From Streptomyces asiaticus (lineage in GTDB: Bacteria > Actinomycetota > Actinomycetes > Streptomycetales > Streptomycetaceae), in assembly GCF_018138715.1 (NCBI RefSeq), contig NZ_JAGSHX010000006.1, positions 9,300,001 through 9,364,000 on the forward strand: 64,000 bases of DNA, written 5' to 3'. The notes under the pieces are model-generated. The model ran no database searches. It had not been told where the DNA came from and saw only the letters and a list, made by a program, of their open reading frames with translations. Below are positions 18,001 to 30,000 of this stretch, piece after piece (the stretch's first letter is position 1; each line of letters starts with the position of its first letter). Position numbers and translations under genes: made by a program.

Positions 18001-21000
18001 GGCGCGGGCGTCCACCGGTACGTACACCCCACCGGCCCTGACCACCGCCAGCTGGGCCACGACCAGCTCAACCGACCGGTCCATGAGCAGCGCCACCCGG
18101 TCCTCGGGACGCACCCCGGACCGCAGCAGATGCCCCGCCAACCGCCCTGCCCACTCGTCGAGTCGGGCATAGCTGAGCGCGGTGGCGCCGTCGGTGACGG
18201 CGACGGCGTCCGGGTCCCGGCGGACCCGCTCGGCGAACAGCTCCGCGAGCGAACCCTCCGGCAGCGGCCGGGCGGTGGCATTCCACTCACCGGCCGCCTT
18301 CAGGCGCTCCGCCTCCGTCAGCAGCGGCAGCTCGTCCAGCGACCGCCCGGCGCCGTCCGCGATCCCGGTCAGCAGCGTCTCCAGATGGGCCGCCGCCCGC
18401 TCCACCGTGGCCGCGTCGAACAGCGCCGGATCGTAGGCGAGGTCGAAGCCCAGCCGGTCGCCGAGGTAGGCGCGCAGACACAGCGGGAAACTGGTGGAGT
18501 CCTCGGCCCGCACCTCCCGCACCCGGATCCCGGCACCGGCCGCCGACGCCTCGTCGAAGGGGTAGTTCTCGAACACCACCATGCTGTCGAAGAGCGCCTC
18601 ACCGGCCGGGACCGCGCTGAGGGCCTGGATCCGGGGAAGGGCGACGAAGTCGAAGCGGCGGGACTCGCTCTGCTGTTCCTGGAGCTCCCGCAGCCACGCC
18701 ACGACCTCACGGCCGCCCTCGGCCACCGCCCGGGTGGGGACCGTGTTGATGAACATGCCGACCATCGTCTCCACGCCCGGCAGCCCCTCGGGACGGCCCG
18801 AGACGGTGGTACCGAACACCACGTCGCGCACACCGCCGTACCGCGACAGCAGCAGCGCCCACGCGCCCTGCACCACCGTGTTGACCGTCAGCCCGCCGCC
18901 GCGCGCGGTCTTCCGCAGCCGGGCGGACACCTCCTCGGTCAGCTCCAGCCGGGTCAGCGCGGTCGAGGTGGTGCGATGCGCCTCCCGCGGCGGCCGGTCG
19001 TACGGCAGCGGTGTGCGGGTGCCGAACCCCGCCAGCACCTCGCGCCAATGCCGCTCCGCACGCTCCTGGTCCTGCTCACGCAGCCAGCGCAGGAAGTCCC
19101 GGAAGGCCCGGCGGGCGGGCGGCCGGGGTGAGCGCCCGGCCACGAGGGCCGCGTAGGTCTCGCACACCTCGGCGAAGACCTGGCCGGTGCTCCAGCCGTC
19201 GAGCATCAGATGGTGCGAGGTCCACACCAGTATGACCTCGTCATCGGGCAGCCAGGCCACCGCGATCCGGCTCAGCGGGGCCGAGGTCAGCTCCATCCCG
19301 GCGGCGCGGTCCTCGGCCAGCAGCCGCCGCAGCGCCTCCTCCCGCGCGGACGGCGTCAACTCCCGCCAGTCCAGCCGGACGGTGGGCAGGTCGGCCCGGC
19401 GGTGGACGACCTGGACCGGCTCGGCCAGACCCTCCCAGCGGACGGAGCTGCGCAACACCGGCGTACGGTCCACCACCCGCTGCCAGGCGGCCGCGAACGC
19501 GTCCGGGTCGGCGATCCCGCCGATCCGGAGGGCGATCTGGTCGAAGTAGGCGCCACCGGTGGCACCGCTGTCCACGAGGCCGTGGAAGAGCATGCCCGCC
19601 TGGAGCGGGGTCAGCGGATACACGTCCTCCACCGCGCCGCCGTCACCGGCGATCAGATCCACCTGCCGCCGGCCGAGTCGGGCGAGCGGGAAGTCGGACG
19701 GGGTGCGCCCGCCCGCGCCGGGCTCGGCGCAGTGCGCGACGATCTCCTTCAGCGCGGCCAGGCAGTCCTCCGCGACCCGGCGCACGGTGGCCTCGTCGTA
19801 CATCCGGGCCGGATAGCTCCAGCCCAGCTCAAGACGGCCGTCCTGGACCGCGCCTGTGACCTCCAGCAGACATGGGCGGGTCTCCCCGGGCGCGGCGTCC
19901 CGGCCGGTCACGGGGAGGGCCGCGCGGTACAGGCCCGGGGTGCTTTCGCCGGCCGCGGCCACGTCCCACTGGCCGTGGTAGTTGAAGACGATCTGCGGCG
20001 ACGGACCGCCCCGCAGTTCCCCGGCCGGGGAGCCCTCGGCGGCCAGATGGCGCAGCGCTCCGTGGCCGAGCCCGTGATGCGGAACGGCCCGCAGCTGCTC
20101 CTTGACGGACCGTAGGGTCTCGCGCCATCCCGCCCCGGCGTCGACGGCCAGCGCGAGCGGGTACTCGGCGGTGAACCAGCCGACCGTACGGGAGAGATCC
20201 AGGTCCTCGAAGAGATCCTCGCGGCCGTGCCCCTCCACGCCGATCAGCACCGTGTCCCCGCCGGTCCAGCGCGCCAGGCTCCGGCCGAGCGCGGCGAGCA
20301 GCACGTCGTTGATCCGCGTCCGGTAGACACCGGGGACCTGGCGCAGCAGCGCCTCGGTCTCGGCACGCCCGAGGACCGTGGTCACCGTGGCCGCCGTCTC
20401 ATGGGTGTTGGGGCCCTCGCGGTCGACGGGGAGCGCGGCGGGCGCGGAGCGCGCCACGCCCGTCCAGTACTCCAGGTCGCCGTCGAGCCCGCCGGAGCGC
20501 ACATGGTCCGCCAGCCGGGCGGCCCACTGGGTGAAGGCGCTGCTCGCCGGGGGCAGGGTGGGCGCGCCACCGGCGGCGGCGCCGCGGTAGGCGGTCTCCA
20601 GATCGCCGAGCAGGACCCGCCAGGAGACGCCGTCCACCACCAGATGGTGGGCGGTGAGCAGCAACTCGGGCGGCTGCCCGGGGTCGAAGGTGAACAGCAG
20701 CGCCCGCAGTACGGCCCCCTCGGCGATGTCCAGCCCCGTCTGGGCCGCGACCGTGGCGTTCCGTACGGCTTCGGCGCGTGCCGCGTCGTCCAGACCGGAC
20801 AGGTCGTGCCGCTCCAGGACACCGCCGGGGGCGGTGGACAGGACCTCCTGCCGCCACTGCCCGTCGACCACCAGGAAGCGGGTGCGCAGCGCGGCGTGGT
20901 GTGCCACCAGGGCGTCCACCGCCTGCCGCAGGGCGGCCTCGTCGAGGTCGCCGGTGAGCTCCAGCCGGTGGCTCATGGTGAAGTGGTGCCGGTCGCCGGG

Positions 21001-24000
21001 CCGCCGCCCGTCCAGGTACCAGTGCTGGATGGGCGTCAGCGGCGCCGGTCCGGCCACCGCCCCGGCCGGTTCGGCGAGCGGCCCCCGCCGGGCCGTCTCG
21101 ACGCTCAGCGCGAGCTCCGCGATGGTCTGGTGGCGGAAGACATCCTTGGAGGTGAGCGTCAGCCCGGCCTGGCGGGCGCGGGAGACGATCTGGATGCTGA
21201 GGATGGAATCGCCGCCCAGGGCGAAGAAGTTGTCCTCCACCCCCACCTCCGGGACGCCCAGCACCTCGGCCCACACGCCCGCCAGGACCCTCTCGGCCGG
21301 GGTCCGGGGCGCCACATACGGCGAGCCCTGCTCCGGGCGGTCCGGGGGAGCGGGCAGCGCGCGCCGGTCCACCTTGCCGCTGTCGGTGCGGGGCATCCGG
21401 TCCAGTGTCACGAAGGCGGCCGGGACCATGTAGTCGGGCAGGGTGCGCTTGAGCAGGGCGCGCAGCTCCACCGGATCGGGGGCGTCGGCCGAGTCGTCGG
21501 AACAGGTCACCAGATAGGCCACCAGCCGCCGGTGGCCGGTGTCCTCGCGGGCCACCACCACCGCCTCCTGGACCGCCGGATGGTCCAGCAGCGCGGCTTC
21601 GATCTCGCCGGGCTCGATCCGGAACCCACGGATCTTGAGCTGTTCGTCGGCGCGGCCCAGGAACTCCAGCGTCCCGTCCGCCGTCCAGCGCGCCCGGTCG
21701 CCGGTGCGGTACATCCGGCTGCCGGGCGGGCCGTACGGATCGACGACGAAATGCGCCGAGGTGAGCCCGGGTCGGCGCAGATAGCCGCGGGCGACCTGGG
21801 CCCCGGCCAGATGGAGCTCACCGGGGACGCCGGGCGGCACCGGCCGCAGCGCGCCGTTCAGGACGTACGCCCGCAGATTGCGGCCGGGGCGTCCGATGAG
21901 CGGACGGTCACCGAGACCGGCCAGGTCGCCGTAGACCGCGTCCACGGCGCATTCGGTGGGCCCGTAGAAGTTGTACGCCGCCACGCCCGGCACCGCGCGC
22001 AGCTCCCGCCACAGCCCCGCCCCCAGGGCCTCGCCGCCCACCATGACGATCCGGGGGCGGTGCCGGTCCCCGGCGAACAGCCCGGCCGCCATCAGCTCAT
22101 GGAGATACGACGGGGTGACGTCGAGGAAGTCCAGGCCACGGTCCTCGACCAGGGCCACGAGCGCGGCCGGGTCCAGCCGTACCGCGTCGTCCACCAGGTG
22201 CACCTCCTGGCCCGAGGCCAGGAACACCGCGCCCTCCCAGGAGGTGTCGAAGGAGAACGCGGCGGTCAGCGCCGAGCGCAGCGGACGGCCCGCCTCGGCC
22301 TGGTGCGGCGCGATGAGCCCGGCCCGGTGGTCGAGGCAGAGGTTGACCAGCTGACGGTGTTCGACGGCGACACCCTTGGGGCGGCCGGTGGATCCCGAGG
22401 TGTAGGTGATGTACGCGGTGTGCCCGGGCAGCAGCGGGGTCGTCCGGTCCGCGTCGGTGGGATCGGTGTCCGGCAGTCCGTCGAGGCGCGCGTCGCGCAG
22501 GACCTCCGGGGTGAGGACGACCTCGGGCGCCGCGTCCTCCAGCAGGAACCGGGCGCGTTCGGCGGGCAGCCCCGGGTCCACGTACAGCTGCGTACCGCCC
22601 GCCTTGAGGACCGCGAGCAGGGCCACCATCAGCTCGGCGGTGCGCGGAAGCCTGACCGCGACCACCCTCTCCGGGCCCACGCCCTGGGCGATCAGATGGT
22701 GGGCCAGCCGGTTGGCGGCCGCGTTCAGCCCCGCGAAGTCATAGGTGGCGTCCGAGGCCACCAGCGCGGTGGCGCCCGGGGCACCGGCGGCCTGCTCCTC
22801 GAAGAGCCGGGGGAAGGTGGTGTCCGGCACCGCGAACGCGGTGTCGTTCCACTCCTCCAGCACCGTCCGCCGCTCCCCGGCGGTCAGCAGCGGCAGTGCG
22901 CCCACCCGGAGCCCGGGGTCCTCCGCCACCGCTTCCAGCAGCAGCCGCAGCTGACGGGCCATCCGCTCCACGGTGGTCGCGTCGAACAGATCGGTGTTGT
23001 ACTCCACGAAGCCGGTCAGACCGCCGGGGCCCGCCACGAAGTCGAAGCCCAGGTCGAAACCGGCGGTCCGGCCCGGCACCCGTACCGCCTCCACGGTGAG
23101 ACCGGGCAGGTCGGGCACCTCGGCGCCCAGGTTGTGCAGCGCCACCATGACCTGGAAGAGCGGGGTGCGGCTGGTGTCCCGCTCCGGCTGGAGCGCGTCC
23201 ACGATCCGCTCGAACGGCACGTCCTGATGGGCGAAGGCGTCCAGCACGGTGCCCCGTACCCGGGTGAGCAGCTCCTCGAACGACTCGTCGGCCGCCACGC
23301 CGGTGCGCAGCACCAGAGTGTTCACGAACATCCCGACCAGGTGCTCCAGCTCGGGCCGCTCCCGTCCCGAGGTCACGGTGCCCACCGCGATGTCCTCCTG
23401 CCCCGACCAGCGGGCCAGCAGCACCTGGCAGGTGGCGAGGAGCGTCATGAAGAGGGTGGAGTCGCGCCGCCGCCCGGCCGCGCGCAGCCGCTCCACCAGC
23501 GCGGCGGGCAGGGTGAACTCCAGCAGCGCCCCATTCTTGGTCTGCACGGCCGGCCGCGGACGGTCGGTCGGCAGCTCCAGCGGCGCCAGATCCGCCAGCC
23601 GCGTCCGCCAGTACTCCAGCTGCGGCTCCATCCGCGCCGCGCCGCCGAGCGGATCACGCTGCCACGCCGCGTAGTCGGCGTAGCCCAGCGGCAGCGGGGC
23701 GAGCGCGGGCCGCCGCGCCAGGACCGCCGCGCCGTACAGCTCGCTCAGATCCGCGCTGATGACGGCCGTGGACCAGCCGTCCGTGACGATGTGGTGCATC
23801 GTCAGGGTGAGCACGTGCTCCTCGTCGTCCAGCCGGATCAGGGACGCCCGCAGCAGCGGCCCGGTGCGCAGATCGAAGGGGGTGGCACCCTCCCGCTCCA
23901 GCAGCCGCTCCAGCTCCCGCTCGCGCTCGGCCACGGGACGGGCGGTGAGGTCGTGCACCGGCAGCGCCACCGGGTACGGGTCGTGCACCCGCTGCACCCC

Positions 24001-27000
24001 GCGGCCGTCCACCTCGGCGAAGGTGGTGCGCAGCGGCTCGTGCCGGGCCACCAGGGCGTCCAGGGCGGTGCGCAGCGCGGCGGTGTCCAGACGGCCGCGC
24101 AGCCGCAGCGCGAACGGCGTCACATACTCCGTGCCGCCGCCGTCGAAGGAGTCCAGGAACCACAGCCGCGCCTGCGGATACGACAGCGGCAGCTCCCCGT
24201 CCCGTGGTACGGCCGGGATGATGTCGCCCGCCCGGCTCTCCTTCGCCGCCCCGTCGCCCTTCGGCGCGCCCAGCGCGGCGGCGAGTTCGGCCACGGTGGT
24301 GTGGGTGAACAGCGCGCGCGGCGTGACCTCGGTGCCGAAGGCCGTCCGCAGCCGGGAGGCCACCCGGATGGCCAGGATCGAATCGCCGCCCAGGGCGAAG
24401 AAGTCGTCCGTCGCCCCGGCCTCCTCGACCGGGAGCACCTCGGCCCACACCCGCGCCACCGTGCGCTCGGCCTCGGTGCGCGGGGCGATCCGCTCGGCGC
24501 TCGCCGCGAAGCCGTCGAGGCCGGGCGCGGGCAGTGCGCGCCGGTCCAGCTTGCCGTTGGCGGTCAGCGGCAGCGCGGCCAGCGCCACGAACGCCGCCGG
24601 GATCATCTGCGCGGGCAGCGAGCGCTGGAGGAACTCCCGGAACTCACCGGCCTGTGGTGGCGCGGCCGAACCGGCGGCCACCACATAGGCCACCAGCCGC
24701 CGCACCCCGGGCTGGTCCTCCCGTACGGTCACCACCGCGTCGCCGACCCCCGAATGGGCGGCCAGCGCGGCCTCGATCTCCCCTGGCTCGATCCGGAAAC
24801 CGCGGATCTTCACCTGGTCGTCGGCGCGGCCCAGGTACTCCAGCTCGCCGTCCGCGCTCCACCGGGCCCGGTCGCCGGTGCGGTACATCCGGCTCCCGGC
24901 GGGCCCGTACGGATCGGCCACGAAGCGGGACGCGGTCAGGCCCGGGCGGCGCAGATAGCCCCGGGCGAGCCCGGCCCCCGCCACATACAGTTCGCCGACC
25001 GCACCCGGCGGCACCGGCTCCAGCGCCTCGTCCAGCACATACACCCGCAGATCGGGGATGCCGGTGCCGATGGCGCTCGCCGCGACGGACGTTGCCGCGC
25101 GGTCGAGCGGGGCGTAGGTGACATGGACGGTGGTCTCGGTGATCCCGTACATGTTGACCAGCACCGGCGCGGTGTCCGGATGCCGCGCGTACCAGCCCGC
25201 CAGCCGCCGCGCGTCGAGCGTCTCACCGCCGAACACCACCCGGCGCAGGGCGAGTTGAGCACCCGGGTGCTCCTCGTCGGCGCGTATCAGCCCCTGGAAG
25301 GCGGACGGCGTCTGGCTGAGCACCGTCACCCCCTCGTCCGCCAGCAGCCGCAGGAACTCCTCGGGGGAGCGGGAGACGGCGTACGGGACCACCACGAGCC
25401 GGCCGCCGTGCAGCAGCGGCCCCCAGATCTCCCAGACCGAGAAGTCGAAGGCGTAGCTGTGGAACAGCGTCCACACATCGCTCGCGTCGTACGAGAACCA
25501 CTCCCGGGTCCGGGAGAACAGCCGGACCACATTGGAGTGCGGGGTCACCACTCCCTTGGGCAGGCCCGTGGACCCGGAGGTGTAGATGGCGTAGGCGGGG
25601 CTCTCCGGCAGCGGCCCGGAACCGGCCGGGAGGGCGGCGGGCCGGCCCTCCAGATCGGCGATCAGGGCCGGGTCGTCCAGGCACAGCCGGGTCACACAGG
25701 TGTCCGCGTCGTCGTCCCCGCCCAGCCGTGCCGCGAAGGCCGCGGTGGTCAGCAGGGCCACCGGTTCGGCGTCGGCGAGCATCCGGGCGATCCGGCCGGA
25801 CGGCTGGTCGGGGTCGAGGGGCAGATAGGCCGCCCCCGTCTTCAGCACCGCCACGATCGCCACGATCATCTCCGGCGAACGGGGCAGCGCCAGCGCCACA
25901 TACCGCTCCCGCCCGGCCCCCTCGGCCATCAGCCGATGTGCCAACCGGCCCGCCCGCGCGTCGAGTTCGGCGTACGACAGCGAATCCCCGGCGCAGGAGA
26001 CGGCCGTGGCCCCGGGGGTGCGGGCGGCCTGCTCCTCGAACAGGTCCACCAGCGTCCGCTCCGACGCCTCAGGGGCCGCGCCGCCGCCCCACTCCACCAG
26101 GATCCGCCGCCGCTCCTCCGCGGTGGTCCACGGAAGCGCCCGCAGCGGACGGTCGGGGTCGGCCGCGATCGCGGTGAGCAGCAGACACAGCCGGTCGGCG
26201 AGCGCGGCCGCGGTCCGGGCGTCGAACAGCCCCGGGTCATAGCCGAGGTCGAAGCCCAGCCGGTCGGAGAGATGGGCCCGCAGACTCAGGCCGAAGTTGG
26301 TGGCGTCGATCGAGCGGACCTCGATGATCCGCAGGCCCGCCTCGCGTGCCGAGGAGTCGTCAAAGGGGTAGTTCTCGAAGGCCACCATCGAATCGAAGAG
26401 CGAGGTCCCGGCCGGAATCTCGCTCCAGCCCGCCACCTGCGCCAGCGAGACGGACTCATGGCGCCGGGACGCGGACTGCGCCATCTGGAGGTCCCGCAGC
26501 CAGTCCCCGGTGTTCCGGGCGGCGTCCACCCGCACCCGGGTCGGCAGGGTGTTGATGAACATCCCCACCATCGACTCGACCCCCGCCAGCTCCGCCGGAC
26601 GGCCCGAGACGGTGGTGCCGAAGACCACGTCCTCCTCACCGCCGTACCGGGAGAGCAGCAGCGCCCAGGCGCCCTGCACGATCGTGTTGACGGTCAGGCC
26701 GCCGCCGCGGGCCGTCCGGCGCAGCTCCTCCGACACCTCGGGGGTGAGCGACACCGCCACGGTCGCCGAGGACCGGGCCCGGTGGGACTCCACGGCCTTG
26801 CGGTCGGCGGGGAGCGGGGTCGGGGCGGTGAAGCCCGCGAGCGCGTCCCGCCAGTGGCGCTCGGCCTCCTGTCCGTCCCGCCCGTCCAGCCACTCCAGAT
26901 AGTCGCGGAACGGGCGGCGGGCGGGGAGCGCCGGAGCGCGGCCCTGGGCGGCCGCGGTGTACCGCTCGCACACCTCGGTGAACACCTGCGCCAGGCTCCA

Positions 27001-30000
27001 GCCGTCCAGGACCAGATGGTGCGAGGTCCACATCAGCGCCACCCGGGCGTCGGTCAGCCGGGCGATGGCCAGCCGCATCAGCGGCGGCGCGGTCAGATCG
27101 ACGCCCCGGGCCAGGTCCTCGGCCCGGAACCGCTCCAGCGCGGCCTCGCGCCGCTCCTCCGGCAGCCCGCGCCAGTCCAGCTGGGTCACGGGCACCTCGG
27201 CCCGGTGGCGGACGATCTGGAGCGGCCGCTCGACGCCCTCCCAGACGACGCCGGTACGGAGCACCGGTGTGCGGTCCACCGTCTCCTGCCAGGCGCGGGC
27301 GAACGCCTCCGGGTCGCCCACCCCGTCCAGGATCAGCGTGGCCTGGTCGAGGTAGACGTCCTCCTCGCCGCCGACCAGCCGGTGGAAGAGCATCCCCTCC
27401 TGAAGCGGCGTCAGCGGATAGACGTCCTCGATCTCCCGCCCGTCGCCCGCCAGCCGGTCGACGGCGGCCTGGTCCAGCCGGGCCAGCGGGAAGTCGGAGG
27501 GGGTACGGCCGCCCGCGTCCGGTCCGTCGCAGTGCGCCACGATCTCCCGCAGTGCCGTGAGCATCCCGTCCGCGAGCCCCCGCACCGTGGCCGTGTCGTG
27601 GACCCGGTCGGAGTACAGCCAGGTCAGCTCCAGCTCACCGTCCGCCACCACGGCGGACACATCGAGCGGATACACCGACGGCTCGTCGGCGGCCAGATCC
27701 CGCCCCAGGCTCTCCCCGGTGAGCGTGAAGGCGCCGCCGTCCCCGCCCGATCCCCACTGGCCGTGGTAGTTGAAGCAGATGCCCGGCGGCGGCCCGTCGG
27801 CGAGCGCCCGCGCGGGGGAGCCAGGGGCGCTCAGATACGCCAGCGCCTCATGGCTCAGCCCCCGGTGCGGCACCGCGCGCAGCTGCTCCTTCACCGACTT
27901 CAGCACCGCGCCCCAGCCGTCCCCGGGCAGCGTCAGCGCCACCGGGTACTGCGTGGTGAACCAGCCCACGGTCCGGGACAGATCGACGGCCGCGTCCAGC
28001 TCCTCGCGGCCATGGCCCTCCATGGCCACCAGCACCCGGTCCTCACCCGTCCACCCGGCGAGCACCCGCCCCAGCGCGGCGAGGAGCACATCGTTGATCT
28101 GCGTCCGGTACACCCCGGGCACCCGGCGCAGCAGCCCGTCGGTGACCTCGCGGTCCAGCGTCACGCGCACGGTGTGGGTGGACCCGGCGGTGGCCGTACC
28201 GGGACGGTCCACCGGAAGGTCCGCGCCACCCGCCCGCCGTACGCCCTCCCAGTACGGGAGATCGGCGTCCAGCTCGCCCTCCCGTACCCGCTCGCCCAGC
28301 CGATGGGCCCAGGTGGTGAAGGGGGTGGAGGCGGGCTCCAGGCGCACCGGCTCCCCGGCGGCGGCCTGCCGGTAGGCGCTCTCCAGATCGCCCAGCAGAA
28401 TGCGCCACGAGACGCTGTCCACGGCCAGGTGGTGCACGGTGAGGAACAGCCGCGGCCGGGCCCCGGCCCCGCGCCGGAGCAGGGCGCCCCGCAGCAACGC
28501 CCCCGTGGTCAGGTCGAGTTCGGCGCGGGCGGCCTCGGCCGCCGCCTCGGCCGCGGCCGTCTCCTCCGCGCCACCGAGCCCGGACAGCTCGTGGCGGCGC
28601 AGTACCGGCCCGCCCGGCGCGCCGTCCGCGAGCTGCCGCCATCCGCCGTCGTCACCCTGGAAGAACCGGGTACGCAGGGCCGGGTGGTGCGCGACCACGG
28701 CGTCCAGCGCGGCCTCCAGCGCGCCCTCGTCCAGGTCGGACGGCAGCTCGAGGACCATCGACATGGTGAAGTGGCGCAGCGGGCCGTGGGTGGCGAAGAA
28801 CCAGTGCTGGATCGGGGTGAGCGGCGCCGGGCCCTGCGCACCCGGTTCGTCCGGGGCGGCTTCGGGCGCGCTGCGCGGTGCCACGGCGGCGGCCAGCTCG
28901 GCGATGGTCTGGTGCAGGAAGACATCCCGTGAGGTGAGCGCGAGTCCGGCCTGGCGGGCCCGGGAGACGATCTGGATGCTGAGGATCGAATCGCCGCCCA
29001 GCTCGAAGAAGTTGTCGTTCACCCCCACCGTCCGGGCGCCCAGCACCTCGGCCCAGATCCCCGCCAGCTCCTGCTCCGCCCCGGTGCGCGGCGCGGTGGT
29101 GTCCCGCTCCGGCCGGTCCGCCTCCAGCCGTGGCGCGGGCAGCGCCCGGCGGTGCAGCTTGCCGCTGGTGTTGAGCGGCATGGCGTCGAGTGCGACAAAG
29201 GCACCGGGGACCATATGGCCGGGCAGGGTCCGCCCGAGGGCCGCGCGCAACTCACCGGGGGCGGGCGGCTCACCACCGGGCGCGGGCACGTAGTAGGCGG
29301 CCAGCCGGGCGTGGCCGCGGTCGTCGGTCACGGCGACGACGGCCGCCTCGGCGACGGCCGGCAGATCGAGCAACGCCGCCTCGATCTCGCCCGGTTCGAT
29401 CCGGTGGCCACGGATCTTCACCTGGTCGTCGGCCCGGCCGAGGTAGTCCAGCTCCCCGTCCGCGGTCCAGCGGGCCAGGTCCCCGGTGCGGTACATCCGG
29501 CTCCCGGCGGGCCCGTACGGATCGGCCACGAAGCGGGACGCGGTCAGCCCCGGACGGCCCCGGTACCCCCGGGCCACCTGCTCACCCGCCAGATACAGCT
29601 CACCCGCCACCCCCACCGGCACCGGCTGGAGCCGGGAGTCGAGCACATGGGCGCGCAGATTGCCCAGCGGGCGGCCCACCACCGGGCGCCCCGCACCGCC
29701 GATCCGGGCCGCGAGCGCGTCGATGGTGCACTCGGTCGGACCGTAGAAGTTGTACGCCGTCGTCCCCGGCGTGTCCGCCAGCCGCCGCCACAGCGACGAA
29801 CCCATCGCCTCGCCGCCCAGCATCAGCACCCGCGGCCGGTGCCGGGGGTGGTCCAGCAGCCCGGCCGGGAGGAGCTGCCGCAGATACGAGGGGGTGAGGT
29901 CGAGGAAGTCGATACGGTGCTCGGCGACGCGCGCCACGAGCGCGGCCGGGTCGAGCCGGGTGGCTTCGTCGATGAGGTGCAGCTCATGGCCGTCGGCCAG

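Noticed and set aside
20227..28932. A plus-strand open frame of about 2900 codons, and other long ones at 12151-15435 and 29152-32514
   Set aside because: Shadows of the second NRPS for the same reason; no recognisable domain or start signal.
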